Shown here in pieces: positions 10,941-22,541 of a stretch of 64,000 nucleotides of DNA; position 1 is the first letter of the stretch, and each line of letters opens with the position of its first letter. Made by a program: the position numbers and the translations under genes. The notes under the pieces are model-generated. The model ran no database searches. It was not told where the DNA came from and saw only the letters and a program-made list of their open reading frames with translations. Source of the stretch: an uncultured Bacteroidaceae bacterium (lineage in GTDB: Bacteria > Bacteroidota > Bacteroidia > Bacteroidales > Bacteroidaceae); the NCBI GenBank assembly GCA_905235285.1, contig CAJOLI010000001.1:58265-122264 (forward strand), read 5' to 3'.

Positions 10941-11360
10941 ATGAAAAGACTTTGTACAGCATTTCTCTTGGCATTGTGTATGCTGCAAAATGTCACCGCA
11001 GGCGAGCCCTTCAAAGGTACGTTTGAATGCTGCGACTTTAAGATTAAGCTCGTCGTTGATCTCTACGAAGAGAGCATCAACGTTCCCGGAATGAGCATGT
11101 TCGGGCCCTTGAACGGATACCTCAACGGCAATGATCTCTACTGCACATGGTACGTTTCTACAGTCCGCGAGACGGACGACAACAGCGCCATCGTCAATTT
11201 CTCCAATGAGTTGGGCTCCGAGACGCAGACCGTTGAACTCTCGCTCAAGAACGATTCAACACTCACACTTCGCCAAAAAGGAGGCAATACCTTAAAGAAA
11301 GTTGTAGGTAAAAAATTGCAGAAGCTCCCCTCTGACCTCACTTTCAAGCGGACTAAATAG
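10941..11360 (+). CDS. Hypothetical secreted protein
   Basis: 139 aa, signal peptide MKRLCTAFLLALCMLQNVTAG, promoter upstream. Confidence 0.75.
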   Translation: MKRLCTAFLLALCMLQNVTAGEPFKGTFECCDFKIKLVVDLYEESINVPGMSMFGPLNGYLNGNDLYCTWYVSTVRETDDNSAIVNFSNELGSETQTVELSLKNDSTLTLRQKGGNTLKKVVGKKLQKLPSDLTFKRTK

Positions 11361-11393
11361 TATAAAGCAATAATTTAAATAAAAATATTTAAA

Positions 11394-14327
11394 ATGAAAA
11401 GATTCAACACCTTACTCATTGCAGCAGTTTTAGCCTTCATAGGCTTCACTTCCTGCAACCGCCAGGACTACGAAACCGTCAAGGGCGACCCAATGAAGAC
11501 GCGCATCTATACACTCAAAAACGGACTCAAGGTATATCTCTCTGTCAACAAGGACGAGCCCCGCATACAGGCCAATATCGCCGTTCGTACAGGTTCCCGC
11601 AACGACCCCGCCGAAACCACCGGCCTCGCCCATTACCTCGAGCACCTGATGTTCAAGGGCACTAAGCTGTTCGGCACTACCGACAGCACTGCCGAAGCTC
11701 CCCTGCTCGACGAGATAGAACAGCGCTTCGAGACATACCGTAAGCTCACAGACCCCGCTGCCCGCAAGCAGGCGTACCACGAAATCGACAGTGTCTCGCA
11801 GTTGGCTGCTACATACAATATCCCCAACGAATACGACAAGCTGATGGCCCTCATCGGCAGCGACGGCACTAATGCCTACACGAGCTTCGACCAAACCGTT
11901 TATGTGGAGAACATCCCCTCTAATGAGATCGAGAACTGGGCACGCATCCAGGCCGACCGCTTCCAGAATATGGTCATCCGAGGCTTCCACACCGAGCTGG
12001 AAGCCGTCTATGAGGAGTACAACCTCTACCTGAGCGACGACAGCGAGAAGATGCTCAACGCCCTCCTCTACAAGCTCTTCCCCAACCACCCCTACGGCAC
12101 GCAAACCACCATCGGCACGCAGGAGCATCTTAAGAACCCCTCAATCACCAACATCAAAAACTATTTCCGCAACTACTACTGTCCCAACAACTGCGCCATC
12201 TTCATGGCTGGCGACTTCGACCCCGACAAGACCATTGCCATACTCGAGAAATACTTTGGCAACTGGCAGCCCAACCCCGACTGCAAGCGACCGGAATATG
12301 ATGAGCAGCCCGCCTTGACAGCCGCCGTGGACACAGCCGTCGTCGGCATCGAAGCCGAAAGCCTCTTCCTCGGATGGGCATTCCCGGCAGCCAAGGACGC
12401 AGCCTGCGACACACTCTCGCTCATCAGCGAAGTGCTCAGCAACGGACGTGCCGGTCTTATTGACCTCGACATCAACCAGAAGATGACGATGCTCGAAGCT
12501 TCGGCCGGTGACTACCAGCTCTGCGACCACAGCATCTTCTTCATGGGCGGTTCGCCACGAGAGGGTCAGACGCTCGAGGAGTGCCGAGACCTGCTCATCT
12601 CTGAGCTGAACAAGCTCAAGAGCGGCGACTTCCCAGACGACATTCTGCCTGCCATCATCAACAACATGAAGCTGCGCGAGATGCGGGCTATGGAAAACAA
12701 CCGGGCACGCACGAGAATGTTTGAGCAGTCGTTCATCAATGGCATCGAATGGCAAGAGCTTGTAGGGCGTATCGACCGCATCGCCGCCTTGACAAAGGAA
12801 GACATCGTGGCTTTTGCACAAAAGCACCTGACCGACAACTTCGTCACCGTGTTCAAGCGTCAGGGCGACGACCCGAACATCAAGAAGATCGACAAGCCCG
12901 AGATCACTGCCATCCCCGCCAACCGCGACCAGATGAGTTCCTTCGTCAAGGAGATTCAAGACACCGAAGTCGAACCGATTCAGCCCCGCTTCGTGGACTT
13001 CAAGAAAGACCTGACCGAAGCCAATTGGACATCTAAGATTGATGATGCTCCCGAACACAAGCTGCCCCTCATCTATAAGCAGAACACCGAGAACGGTATC
13101 TTCTATCTCGTCTTCCGACTCCCCTTTGGCACAGCTGCCGACAAGCGCATCGATGCAGCCAGCGATTACCTCGACCTCCTCGGCACCGACTCGCTGACTG
13201 CCGAACAAGTACAGCAGAAGTTCTACGGCCTCGCCTGCTCCTTCGGCGTGGGCTCAGGTCCCTACCAGACCACCATCACACTCTCCGGTCTCGACGAGAA
13301 GATGCCTGAAGCATTAGCTCTGCTGGAGAACGTGCTGAAGAACGTGCAGGTAGACAGCACGGCTTACGCAGCTTACGTAGCTAATGTGGCAAAGGCACAA
13401 AACGATGCCAAACTGGAACAGCGCCAGTGCTTCAACAGTCTGCGCGCATACGGAGTCTATGGTCCGCGCAACAGCCAGCGCGACATCATGACTGCCGCCA
13501 TGCTCGCTCAGACTAATCCTCAAGAACTCGTTGACATCCTCCACACGTTGACCAGCTACGAGCACACCATCCTCTACTACGGCCCACGCTCGATAGGTGA
13601 CCTCACCATCCTGCTGGGACAGGAGCACCGCCTGCCTGCCGAACTGAAGGCTCCCCTCACCTTCGAGGAGTATATGGAACAGGAAACGCCCGCGACTGAG
13701 ATTCTGCTGGCGCCCTACGATGCCAAGAACATCTACATGATGGCCATCAACAACGACGGCACTCAGTGGCGGCCCGAGAAGACTCCCGTTGCTGCCCTCT
13801 TCAACGAATACTTCGGCGCTGGCATGAACGGCATCGTCTTCCAGGAGCTACGCGAGAGCCGCGGCCTGGCTTACAGCGCACGCGCCTACTACGACCAGAT
13901 GCCCGACCGCAAGGGACACCCTGAAACAAGCTACACCTACATAATCTCGCAGAACGACAAGATGATGGACTGCATTCGCACCTTCAACGAGATTCTCGAC
14001 ACCCTGCCGCAAAGCCAGAGCGCCTTCGAGATTGCCAAGCAGAGCCTGACGAAGCAGTTGGCGGCCCAGCGTACCACCCGCTTTGCCGTCCTTAATGCCT
14101 GGATGACTGCTCAGGACCGCGGCATCGACTATGACATCAACGAGAAGATCTACAACGCCCTGCCCGAAATCACCCTCGACGACGTAGTGAAGTTTGCCAA
14201 CGAACGCATGGCTGCCAAGCCCCGCCGCTACGTCATCCTCGGCAATGAGAAGGAACTCGACCTCGCCAGCCTGCTTAGCGTAGGGCCTGTCAAGAGGGTA
14301 AGTCTGGAAGAGGTGTTCGGGTATTAA
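11394..14327 (+). CDS. M16 family metallopeptidase (insulinase-like), predicted lipoprotein
   Basis: Lipobox FTSCNRQD; HYLEHLMFKGT zinc motif; two M16 halves over 977 aa. Confidence 0.93.
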   Translation: MKRFNTLLIAAVLAFIGFTSCNRQDYETVKGDPMKTRIYTLKNGLKVYLSVNKDEPRIQANIAVRTGSRNDPAETTGLAHYLEHLMFKGTKLFGTTDSTAEAPLLDEIEQRFETYRKLTDPAARKQAYHEIDSVSQLAATYNIPNEYDKLMALIGSDGTNAYTSFDQTVYVENIPSNEIENWARIQADRFQNMVIRGFHTELEAVYEEYNLYLSDDSEKMLNALLYKLFPNHPYGTQTTIGTQEHLKNPSITNIKNYFRNYYCPNNCAIFMAGDFDPDKTIAILEKYFGNWQPNPDCKRPEYDEQPALTAAVDTAVVGIEAESLFLGWAFPAAKDAACDTLSLISEVLSNGRAGLIDLDINQKMTMLEASAGDYQLCDHSIFFMGGSPREGQTLEECRDLLISELNKLKSGDFPDDILPAIINNMKLREMRAMENNRARTRMFEQSFINGIEWQELVGRIDRIAALTKEDIVAFAQKHLTDNFVTVFKRQGDDPNIKKIDKPEITAIPANRDQMSSFVKEIQDTEVEPIQPRFVDFKKDLTEANWTSKIDDAPEHKLPLIYKQNTENGIFYLVFRLPFGTAADKRIDAASDYLDLLGTDSLTAEQVQQKFYGLACSFGVGSGPYQTTITLSGLDEKMPEALALLENVLKNVQVDSTAYAAYVANVAKAQNDAKLEQRQCFNSLRAYGVYGPRNSQRDIMTAAMLAQTNPQELVDILHTLTSYEHTILYYGPRSIGDLTILLGQEHRLPAELKAPLTFEEYMEQETPATEILLAPYDAKNIYMMAINNDGTQWRPEKTPVAALFNEYFGAGMNGIVFQELRESRGLAYSARAYYDQMPDRKGHPETSYTYIISQNDKMMDCIRTFNEILDTLPQSQSAFEIAKQSLTKQLAAQRTTRFAVLNAWMTAQDRGIDYDINEKIYNALPEITLDDVVKFANERMAAKPRRYVILGNEKELDLASLLSVGPVKRVSLEEVFGY

Positions 14328-14381
14328 GTATCTATAGTTGCTATAAGAGTATTAAAATGACACTATAGAGAACTATCACTC

Positions 14382-17300
14382 ATGAAAAAAGTTCTGTTAG
14401 CCTTTGCATTAGCCGCAACTTCTGCTGCGGCTAATGCCTTTACACCCCTGTGGCTCCGTGCCTCAGCATTATCCCCAGACGGCCACACCATTGTTTTTGC
14501 CTACAAGGGCGACCTGTTCACCGTGCCAGCTACCGGCGGGCAGGCCCACCAGCTCACAAGCAATGCCGCCTGGGATGGCTCACCCATATGGAGCCCGTCA
14601 GGCAAGAAGATTGCTTTTGCCAGTGAGCGCGAAGGAAGTTTGGATATCTACGAGATGAACGCTAACGGCGGCGAACTCACCCGCCTGACGACTCACTCCG
14701 GTGCAGAAGTTCCCCTGGTCTATCTGAATGAAGATGAAGTGCTCTTCAACTTCGCAGGATTGCCTACGACGGTCAACCGGCAGTTCCCATCCGCCAGCTA
14801 CAGCCATTTATATAAAGTACGCACGCGCGCAGGAAGCCGTCCCGAACGTGTCAACGACCTCACGGCAGGGAACGTCACGCTGGGCCCAGGAGGAACACTC
14901 ATCTACGACGCCATCAAAGGCTACGAGGACGCTATGCGCAAGCATCACACCAGTTCCATCGCCCGCGACCTATGGCAGGTAACTATACCATCGGGCAAAC
15001 TGGCAAACAAGGCTCAACCCGCACGCCCAACCTTCCGCCAACTCACCACGGCCAAGAGCGAAGACCGCTGTCCCGTCTACGTCGGACAGACGAACACACT
15101 CTATTGGCTGTCTGAAGAGGACGGCACTATGAATGTGTGGAGCCGGGAACTGCGCGATGGCGCCAAAGCCAAGCAGCTGACAAGTTTCAAGGAAATGCCC
15201 GTGCGCTACCTCACCGCTTCAGCCGACGGCACCCTCTGCTTCTCCTGGGACGGCGAGCTATATACGATGAAAGCGGGCAATAGCCCTAAGAAGGTGAAGA
15301 TAGACCTCATCACTGACACCAACGAGAAGGATGCCCTCCACTTTGTCTCCACCGGCGGTGCCACGCAGGTCTGCCATTCTCCCAAAGGCAAAGAGATAGC
15401 CTTCGTAATGGGCGGAGACGTATACGTCACCAGCCTCGACTATAAGACGACGAAACAAATCACAAACTCGCCCTCGCGGGAGCGTCACGTCACATTCAGC
15501 GAGGACGGCCGCAGTCTGGTCTTCGACAGCGAGCGTGGTGGGCGGTGGGCGCTCTACCGTGTCAGCATCAAGGACAAAGACGAGAAACAGTTTGTCTACG
15601 CAACCGAACTGATTGACGAAGAGCGCCTGACACCCGAGGACCAGACGTGCTTCGAACCCGAATACTCGCCCGACGGCAAGAAGATTGCCTTCCTGCGAGG
15701 TCGCCACGAACTATGCGTTCTTGATGCCAAGACAAAAGAGATTACCACCGTCATGCCCGCCAAATACCAGTATTCCTACAGCGACGGCGACCAGACTTTC
15801 TCGTGGGCTCCAAACTCCAAGTACCTACTTTCGGAGTACATCGGCTCCGGCGGCTGGAATTTGGACGATGTAGTGCTGGTACCGGCAGACGGCAGTGGTA
15901 AGCTGGTGAACCTGACCAACTCTGGCTATAGCGAGGGTAACCCGCGCTGGGTGCTCGGCGGAAAGGCTTTCATTTTCCAAAGCGACCGAGCCGGTATGCG
16001 CAGTCACGGCTCGTGGGGCGCTGAACGCGACCTCTACATCACCTTCCTCAGCGACGAGGCCTACGAGCGCTTCAACATGAACAAGGAGGAGCGCGAACGT
16101 TTTGACGAGGCCGAGAAGGAGCGTAAGGACAAGGAGAAGAAAGCTAAAGAAGAAGCTGACAAGAAAGAAAAAGAGAAGAAAGAGAAGGCCGACAAAAAGC
16201 GTGGGAAAATGAGCGAGGAGCAAAAACGCAAGGCCGATGAGAAGGATGCTAAAGACAAAAAAGAACGTGAAGAGAAAGAGCATAAGGCCGACAGCATCAA
16301 GGCTCTGAACCCCGAACTCAACCTGGCAGACCTGGAGCTGCGCACCGTGCGGCTGACCTTCAACAGCGGCAACATCGGTGATGCCGTTGTTAATAAGGAA
16401 GGCACCAAGCTCTATTATGTTGCCTCCAACTACCCCAACGGCAACGCTCTCTGGGAGCGCGATCTCGATAAGGGTTCCACAACCATCAAAGCTCAGGGCG
16501 TAGCCTTCACCAGCTTCGACCTGGCCGATGAGGGCAAGACGGCATATTACGCTCAGGGCGGTAAGATAAAGAAGCTTGACATCGCCGGCGGCAAAATCAG
16601 CGACGTGGACTTCGAGTGCTTCCACAACGACTACCCGTCCGGCTGGCGTAAGGAGACTTTCGAGCACATCTGGCATCAGACCCACGAGAAGCTCTACGAC
16701 CCGGGCATGAACGGTGCCGACTGGTCGATGCTTCACTCTCGCTACGCCCGCTTCCTGCCGCACATCGGCAATACGCGCGACTTCGCTGAGATGTGCTCGG
16801 AGCTGCTCGGCGAGCTCAACGTCTCACACACCGGTTGTCGCTACCGTCCAGCCAGTGGCACGGGTAATACTCTGACAACAGCCTCACTCGGAGCCTTCCT
16901 CGACGATGATTACGAGGGCGACGGACTTCGCATATTGGAACTGCTGCCCGGCACTCCACTAACGCGCCAGAAAGGCATCGGCACTGGCTCTGTTATCACA
17001 CACATTGACGGACAGAAGATTCGTGCCGGCGAAGACTACTTCCCGCTGCTCGGGGGTAAGGCCGGGCGCTACACCCGCCTGACCGTCAAGAGTGCCAATG
17101 ACGAGACAAAGGACTATACCGTGCGACTCACGACCTCCGATACTGACGCCCTCTACCGCCGATGGATTGAACGCAACGAACAGCTCGTCGACAGCCTCTC
17201 GAAGGGACGTCTGGCCTATGTTCATATCAAGGCGATGAACACGGCCAGCTTCCACGAGCTCTACCGCAAGTTGCTCTCTGAGAAGAACCGCACGCGTGAT

Positions 17301-17753
17301 GCCGTCATCGTGGATGTCCGCCACAACGGCGGAGGATGGCTGCACAACGACGTCTGCGAACTGCTCTCAGGCACGGCAGCCGCCACCTACACGCCGCGCG
17401 GACAGTATATAGGAGACGACCCCTATAACCGATGGACCAAGCCCTCTTGCATGCTCATCTGCGAGGACGACTACTCCAACGCCCACGGCACCCCATGGCT
17501 ATACAAAGAACTCGACATCGGACCACTCATAGGTGCACCTGTCCCAGGTACGATGACCGCCGTGTGGTGGGAAACGATTGACGACATAGTCTTTGGTATC
17601 CCGGAAGTAGGCATGAAAGACCGCCAGGGACGTTACCTCGAGAACCAGCAGTTGGAGCCCGACCTCCTCATCATCAGCCAGCCCGCCGACCTCCTCTATG
17701 GCCGCGATGTGCAGCTGGAGGAAGCCGTAAGCCTGATGCTGAAGAATAAATAA
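14382..17753 (+). CDS. Tricorn-like S41 family protease with beta-propeller and PDZ domains
   Basis: 1123 aa; signal peptide; WD40-like repeats (SPDGKKIAFLRGR), PDZ-like segment, RNGGGW-type S41 core (VDVRHNGGGWLHND). Confidence 0.88.
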   Translation: MKKVLLAFALAATSAAANAFTPLWLRASALSPDGHTIVFAYKGDLFTVPATGGQAHQLTSNAAWDGSPIWSPSGKKIAFASEREGSLDIYEMNANGGELTRLTTHSGAEVPLVYLNEDEVLFNFAGLPTTVNRQFPSASYSHLYKVRTRAGSRPERVNDLTAGNVTLGPGGTLIYDAIKGYEDAMRKHHTSSIARDLWQVTIPSGKLANKAQPARPTFRQLTTAKSEDRCPVYVGQTNTLYWLSEEDGTMNVWSRELRDGAKAKQLTSFKEMPVRYLTASADGTLCFSWDGELYTMKAGNSPKKVKIDLITDTNEKDALHFVSTGGATQVCHSPKGKEIAFVMGGDVYVTSLDYKTTKQITNSPSRERHVTFSEDGRSLVFDSERGGRWALYRVSIKDKDEKQFVYATELIDEERLTPEDQTCFEPEYSPDGKKIAFLRGRHELCVLDAKTKEITTVMPAKYQYSYSDGDQTFSWAPNSKYLLSEYIGSGGWNLDDVVLVPADGSGKLVNLTNSGYSEGNPRWVLGGKAFIFQSDRAGMRSHGSWGAERDLYITFLSDEAYERFNMNKEERERFDEAEKERKDKEKKAKEEADKKEKEKKEKADKKRGKMSEEQKRKADEKDAKDKKEREEKEHKADSIKALNPELNLADLELRTVRLTFNSGNIGDAVVNKEGTKLYYVASNYPNGNALWERDLDKGSTTIKAQGVAFTSFDLADEGKTAYYAQGGKIKKLDIAGGKISDVDFECFHNDYPSGWRKETFEHIWHQTHEKLYDPGMNGADWSMLHSRYARFLPHIGNTRDFAEMCSELLGELNVSHTGCRYRPASGTGNTLTTASLGAFLDDDYEGDGLRILELLPGTPLTRQKGIGTGSVITHIDGQKIRAGEDYFPLLGGKAGRYTRLTVKSANDETKDYTVRLTTSDTDALYRRWIERNEQLVDSLSKGRLAYVHIKAMNTASFHELYRKLLSEKNRTRDAVIVDVRHNGGGWLHNDVCELLSGTAAATYTPRGQYIGDDPYNRWTKPSCMLICEDDYSNAHGTPWLYKELDIGPLIGAPVPGTMTAVWWETIDDIVFGIPEVGMKDRQGRYLENQQLEPDLLIISQPADLLYGRDVQLEEAVSLMLKNK

Positions 17754-17846
17754 GCAAGTAAGATAGAAGGAAAGTGCGAAAAAATGTGCTTTCCTTCTTT
17801 CGTTTCGATAAAAACCATTATCTTTGCAGCGCAAAGCATAAGAGCG

Positions 17847-18455
17847 ATGAAACTAATACTTCTCTCTACATCCGATTTCTTTGTCGAAGAAGACACCATC
17901 GTCAATGCCCTCTTCGAGGAAGGATTAGACTTGCTGCACCTGCGCAAACCCCACTCCGAGCCCGTCTACTCCGAACGACTGTTGACGCTGCTCCCCGAGC
18001 AGTGGCATTCGCGCATCGTTGTCCATGAGCATTTCTACCTGAAAGAAGAATTCAACCTGAGGGGTATACATCTCAGCGACCAGACACCCGAGCCGCCAGC
18101 GGGCTACAGCGGGCAACTTAGTTGTTCGTGCCACAGCTTAGAAGCCCTGAGCGCCATTCGTGGGCGAATGGACTATGTCTTCCTCTCACCCATTTTCGAC
18201 AGCATATCTTACCCTGACAGAAAGTCTGGGTATACGGAGGCCCAACTCTATACAGCCGCTCGTGCAGGCCTTATCGACCGTAAGGTAATGGCCGCCGGGG
18301 GCATCAATGCTGACACGCTGCCGCGGCTCTCAGACTACGGTTTTGGCGGTGCCGTCGTTTTGGGTGACCTCTGGACGCGCTTCAACATACACTCCGGCCT
18401 CGACTACAAAGAGGTAATAGCACATTTCCGCAAGCTGCGCAAGGCGGCAGGGTGA
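17847..18455 (+). CDS. Thiamine phosphate synthase family protein (ThiE/TenI-like)
   Basis: GLDLLHLRKPH, RGIHLSDQ, SCHSLEAL, DYVFLSPIFDS, AAGGINADTLPRL; ATG 17847 after a TATCTTTG box. Confidence 0.85.
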   Translation: MKLILLSTSDFFVEEDTIVNALFEEGLDLLHLRKPHSEPVYSERLLTLLPEQWHSRIVVHEHFYLKEEFNLRGIHLSDQTPEPPAGYSGQLSCSCHSLEALSAIRGRMDYVFLSPIFDSISYPDRKSGYTEAQLYTAARAGLIDRKVMAAGGINADTLPRLSDYGFGGAVVLGDLWTRFNIHSGLDYKEVIAHFRKLRKAAG

Positions 18456-18552
18456 AAAGAAATTCAGGAGCCAACCCCCACTTACCCTCAGGAAGTGCCT
18501 ATGGAAATTATAGCATTACAATTATCCACTTTCAAATATATGCATCTTCACA

Positions 18553-19482
18553 ATGAATAACTTCGTCGTTTTCTCTGGCACAGCGACGCGCTACCTGACA
18601 GAAAAAATCTGTCTAAGCCTTGGCCGGCCTATGGGCAACTGCACCGTTACTCACTTCGCCGATGGGGAGTTCTCAGTTTGCTACAATGAAACCGTGCGCG
18701 GTCGTGATGTCTTTCTGGTTCAGAGCACTTTCCCAAGCAGCGACAACCTCATGGAGTTGCTGTTGATGATTGACGCGGCAAAGCGAGCCTCTGCAAGAAG
18801 CATCAATGCCGTCATACCTTACTTCGGTTGGGCTCGTCAGGACCGCAAAGATCAACCTCGGGTCGCTATCGGCGCCAAGCTGATAGCTGATATGCTCAGT
18901 GTTGCTGGCATCAGCCGCGTCATCACGATGGACTTGCATGCAGACCAGGAGCAAGGATTCTTTAATGTACCGGTTGATCATCTCTATGCATCAAGCGTAA
19001 TGCTACCCTACATTGAGAACCTGAAACTTCCCAACCTGGTCATCGCCACGCCAGATGTAGGTGGCTCTAAGCGTGCATCCGCATACTCGAAGTACTTCCA
19101 GTGCCCTCTGGTACTCTGTAACAAGATTCGACACAAACCTAACGAGGTTGCATCAATGCAGATTATTGGTGATGTCAAGAATGCTGATGTCGTTCTTATT
19201 GATGATATGGTAGACACGGCTGGTACAATCACAAAAGCGGCTGACCTGATGATAGAGAACGGAGCACGCTCGGTACGCGCCATAGCAAGCCACTGCGTCA
19301 TGAGTGGCCCGGCTAGCGAACGCGTGCAGGCTAGCAAGCTCGAGGAGATAGTCTTCACCGACAGCATCCCTTACACGGCTCGATGCGCGAAAGTGAAGCA
19401 GATTTCCATAGCCGACCTGATTGCCGAAACTATACGCCGAGTAGAACAAAACGAAAGTATTTCAGACCAATATCTCCTCTAA
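18553..19482 (+). CDS. prs: Ribose-phosphate pyrophosphokinase
   Basis: IPYFGWARQDRKDQPR, ITMDLHADQEQGFF, DVVLIDDMVDTAGTI PRPP loop. Confidence 0.95.
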   Translation: MNNFVVFSGTATRYLTEKICLSLGRPMGNCTVTHFADGEFSVCYNETVRGRDVFLVQSTFPSSDNLMELLLMIDAAKRASARSINAVIPYFGWARQDRKDQPRVAIGAKLIADMLSVAGISRVITMDLHADQEQGFFNVPVDHLYASSVMLPYIENLKLPNLVIATPDVGGSKRASAYSKYFQCPLVLCNKIRHKPNEVASMQIIGDVKNADVVLIDDMVDTAGTITKAADLMIENGARSVRAIASHCVMSGPASERVQASKLEEIVFTDSIPYTARCAKVKQISIADLIAETIRRVEQNESISDQYLL

Positions 19483-19546
19483 ACCATTTGAGGAGGCTCA
19501 TATCTAAGATTATAAGTTTAACCCTTTAATTAAACACAGTAAAACA

Positions 19547-19867
19547 ATGAAGAAGACAATGGTTATCTGTGCATTGGCAATTGCTATGTTCCAGGCACAA
19601 GACATTCGAGCAAACATCGTCATCGACGACGACACCCCCAACACACTCGTCCAACAGGCTGAAAAGAAGATCAAGGAGCAAGAGGACATCATCCGCGACC
19701 TCAAGAAGAAACAGCGCGACCTCGAGAGCAACCTCAAGGACGTCAAGAGCCGCATTAAGTCTGCACAGACTGAGGTTAAGGAAGCCAAAGCTGTCATCAA
19801 GACTCAAAAGGCTCACGCTAAGGCTCAGCAGAAAGCTGCCGAAGCCGCTAATGCTTTCAAGAACTAA
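19547..19867 (+). CDS. Small secreted coiled-coil protein, unknown function
   Basis: 106 aa, signal-peptide-like N-terminus then Lys/Glu/Asp-rich heptads. Confidence 0.7.
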   Translation: MKKTMVICALAIAMFQAQDIRANIVIDDDTPNTLVQQAEKKIKEQEDIIRDLKKKQRDLESNLKDVKSRIKSAQTEVKEAKAVIKTQKAHAKAQQKAAEAANAFKN

Positions 19868-19890
19868 CGACATTTTGTCAATAACTGAAA

Positions 19891-19928
19891 AAGGGACGTG
19901 ACATTCTTTAGGTTGTCACGTCCCTTCT
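19891..19928. terminator. Hairpin terminator, probably bidirectional
   Basis: AAGGGACGTGACA-N-TGTCACGTCCCTTCTT between convergent genes. Confidence 0.85.
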
Positions 19929-19952
19929 TAATTTCTTAGTTGCTGCAGAGGG

Positions 19953-20510
19953 CTATTTCAGACTGCGGATGGTGCGGCAAGGGTTTCCAGCAGCGACGAC
20001 GTCGTCGGGTATGTCGCGTGTGACAACAGAACCGGCACCAATAGTGACGTTATTTCCAATGGTGACACCGGGTAGAATAGTGACGTTGCCGCCTATCCAC
20101 ACGTTGTTGCCGATACTGACAGGGCGTGCCCACTGCATGCAGCTGTTGCGGAATATGGGGTCCGTACTGTGGCAAACCGTATAGATACTCACGCTGGGGC
20201 CGATGAAGCAGTCGTCGCCAATCGTAACATATGCCTCATCAAGGATGGTGAGGTTGAAGTTGGCAAAGAAACGACGACCCACACGTATATGTTTGCCGAA
20301 GTCGCAGAAGAATGGTTGGTTGATGAACACGGCATCATCGCCAACCTCTCCAAGCAGATCCTTGAGCATTTCGCATCGACCAACGAGGTCCGTCGGCTGC
20401 AGATTGTTGTACTCGCGCAGACGATCCTTCGTGATGTTAAGCTCGTGGCGCAACTCTTCGTCATTAGCAAGATATATCTCGCCCGCCAACATTTTCTCTT
20501 TTTCCGTCAT
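19953..20510 (-). CDS. Sugar O-acetyltransferase (hexapeptide repeat, maltose acetyltransferase-like)
   Basis: MTEKEKMLAGEIYLANDEEL N-terminus; VWIGGNVTILPGVTIGNNVTIGAGSVVTRDIP. Confidence 0.92.
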   Translation of the reverse strand: MTEKEKMLAGEIYLANDEELRHELNITKDRLREYNNLQPTDLVGRCEMLKDLLGEVGDDAVFINQPFFCDFGKHIRVGRRFFANFNLTILDEAYVTIGDDCFIGPSVSIYTVCHSTDPIFRNSCMQWARPVSIGNNVWIGGNVTILPGVTIGNNVTIGAGSVVTRDIPDDVVAAGNPCRTIRSLK

Positions 20511-20525
20511 AAATTAACAAATTAA

Positions 20526-22148
<1,623 letters not shown>

Positions 22149-22340
22149 TTATCAAGTTGAGTGCTGATAGTTGAAACGTTTATTAATATATTGCATTTTG
22201 CCGGCGCAAAGGTATAATAATTATCTGATGTTTCTATCTTTTACGTAAATTTTTATGCGCCTTATCACCATCGATTGTTGTTACCGAGACAGAAAAATGA
22301 AAATTAATTTGAATCACCTCATTCATTTAGCTCCTTTTAT

Positions 22341-22424
22341 GACGTAAGAACGGGCGTCAAAGGTCCTCAAGCCTGTCTGTCTCTGCGGGCTACCGGGCTG
22401 TTCGACCCAGTGCAATGCTTGAGG
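22341..22424. other. Intergenic region with two nearby inverted repeats, possible structured RNA
   Basis: TGACG...CGTCA near 22340-22359 and CCTCAAGC (22365-22372) paired with GCTTGAGG (22417-22424). Confidence 0.35.
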
Positions 22425-22499
22425 AATGATTGTCAGAATAAATTTCTTCTTTTCTCGAAAAATCTTCGTCTATCATTCTTTATTCTTCATTATTCTTCA

Positions 22500-22507
22500 T
22501 ACCTTTG
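22500..22507 (+). promoter_or_regulatory. Putative -7 box upstream of dsbD
   Basis: TACCTTTG 35 bp before the ATG. Confidence 0.45.
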
Positions 22508-22541
22508 CCGCGGAGAATATACTTAATTATCGAATTCATAT

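Noticed and set aside
12141-13208. 355-aa minus-strand ORF inside the M16 peptidase gene
   Set aside because: Fully antisense to a clear protease; composition typical of a shadow ORF.
15825-16763. 312-aa minus-strand ORF with very hydrophobic Leu/Phe-rich section
   Set aside because: Hydrophobicity is the antisense image of the Lys/Glu-rich insert in the tricorn-like protease.
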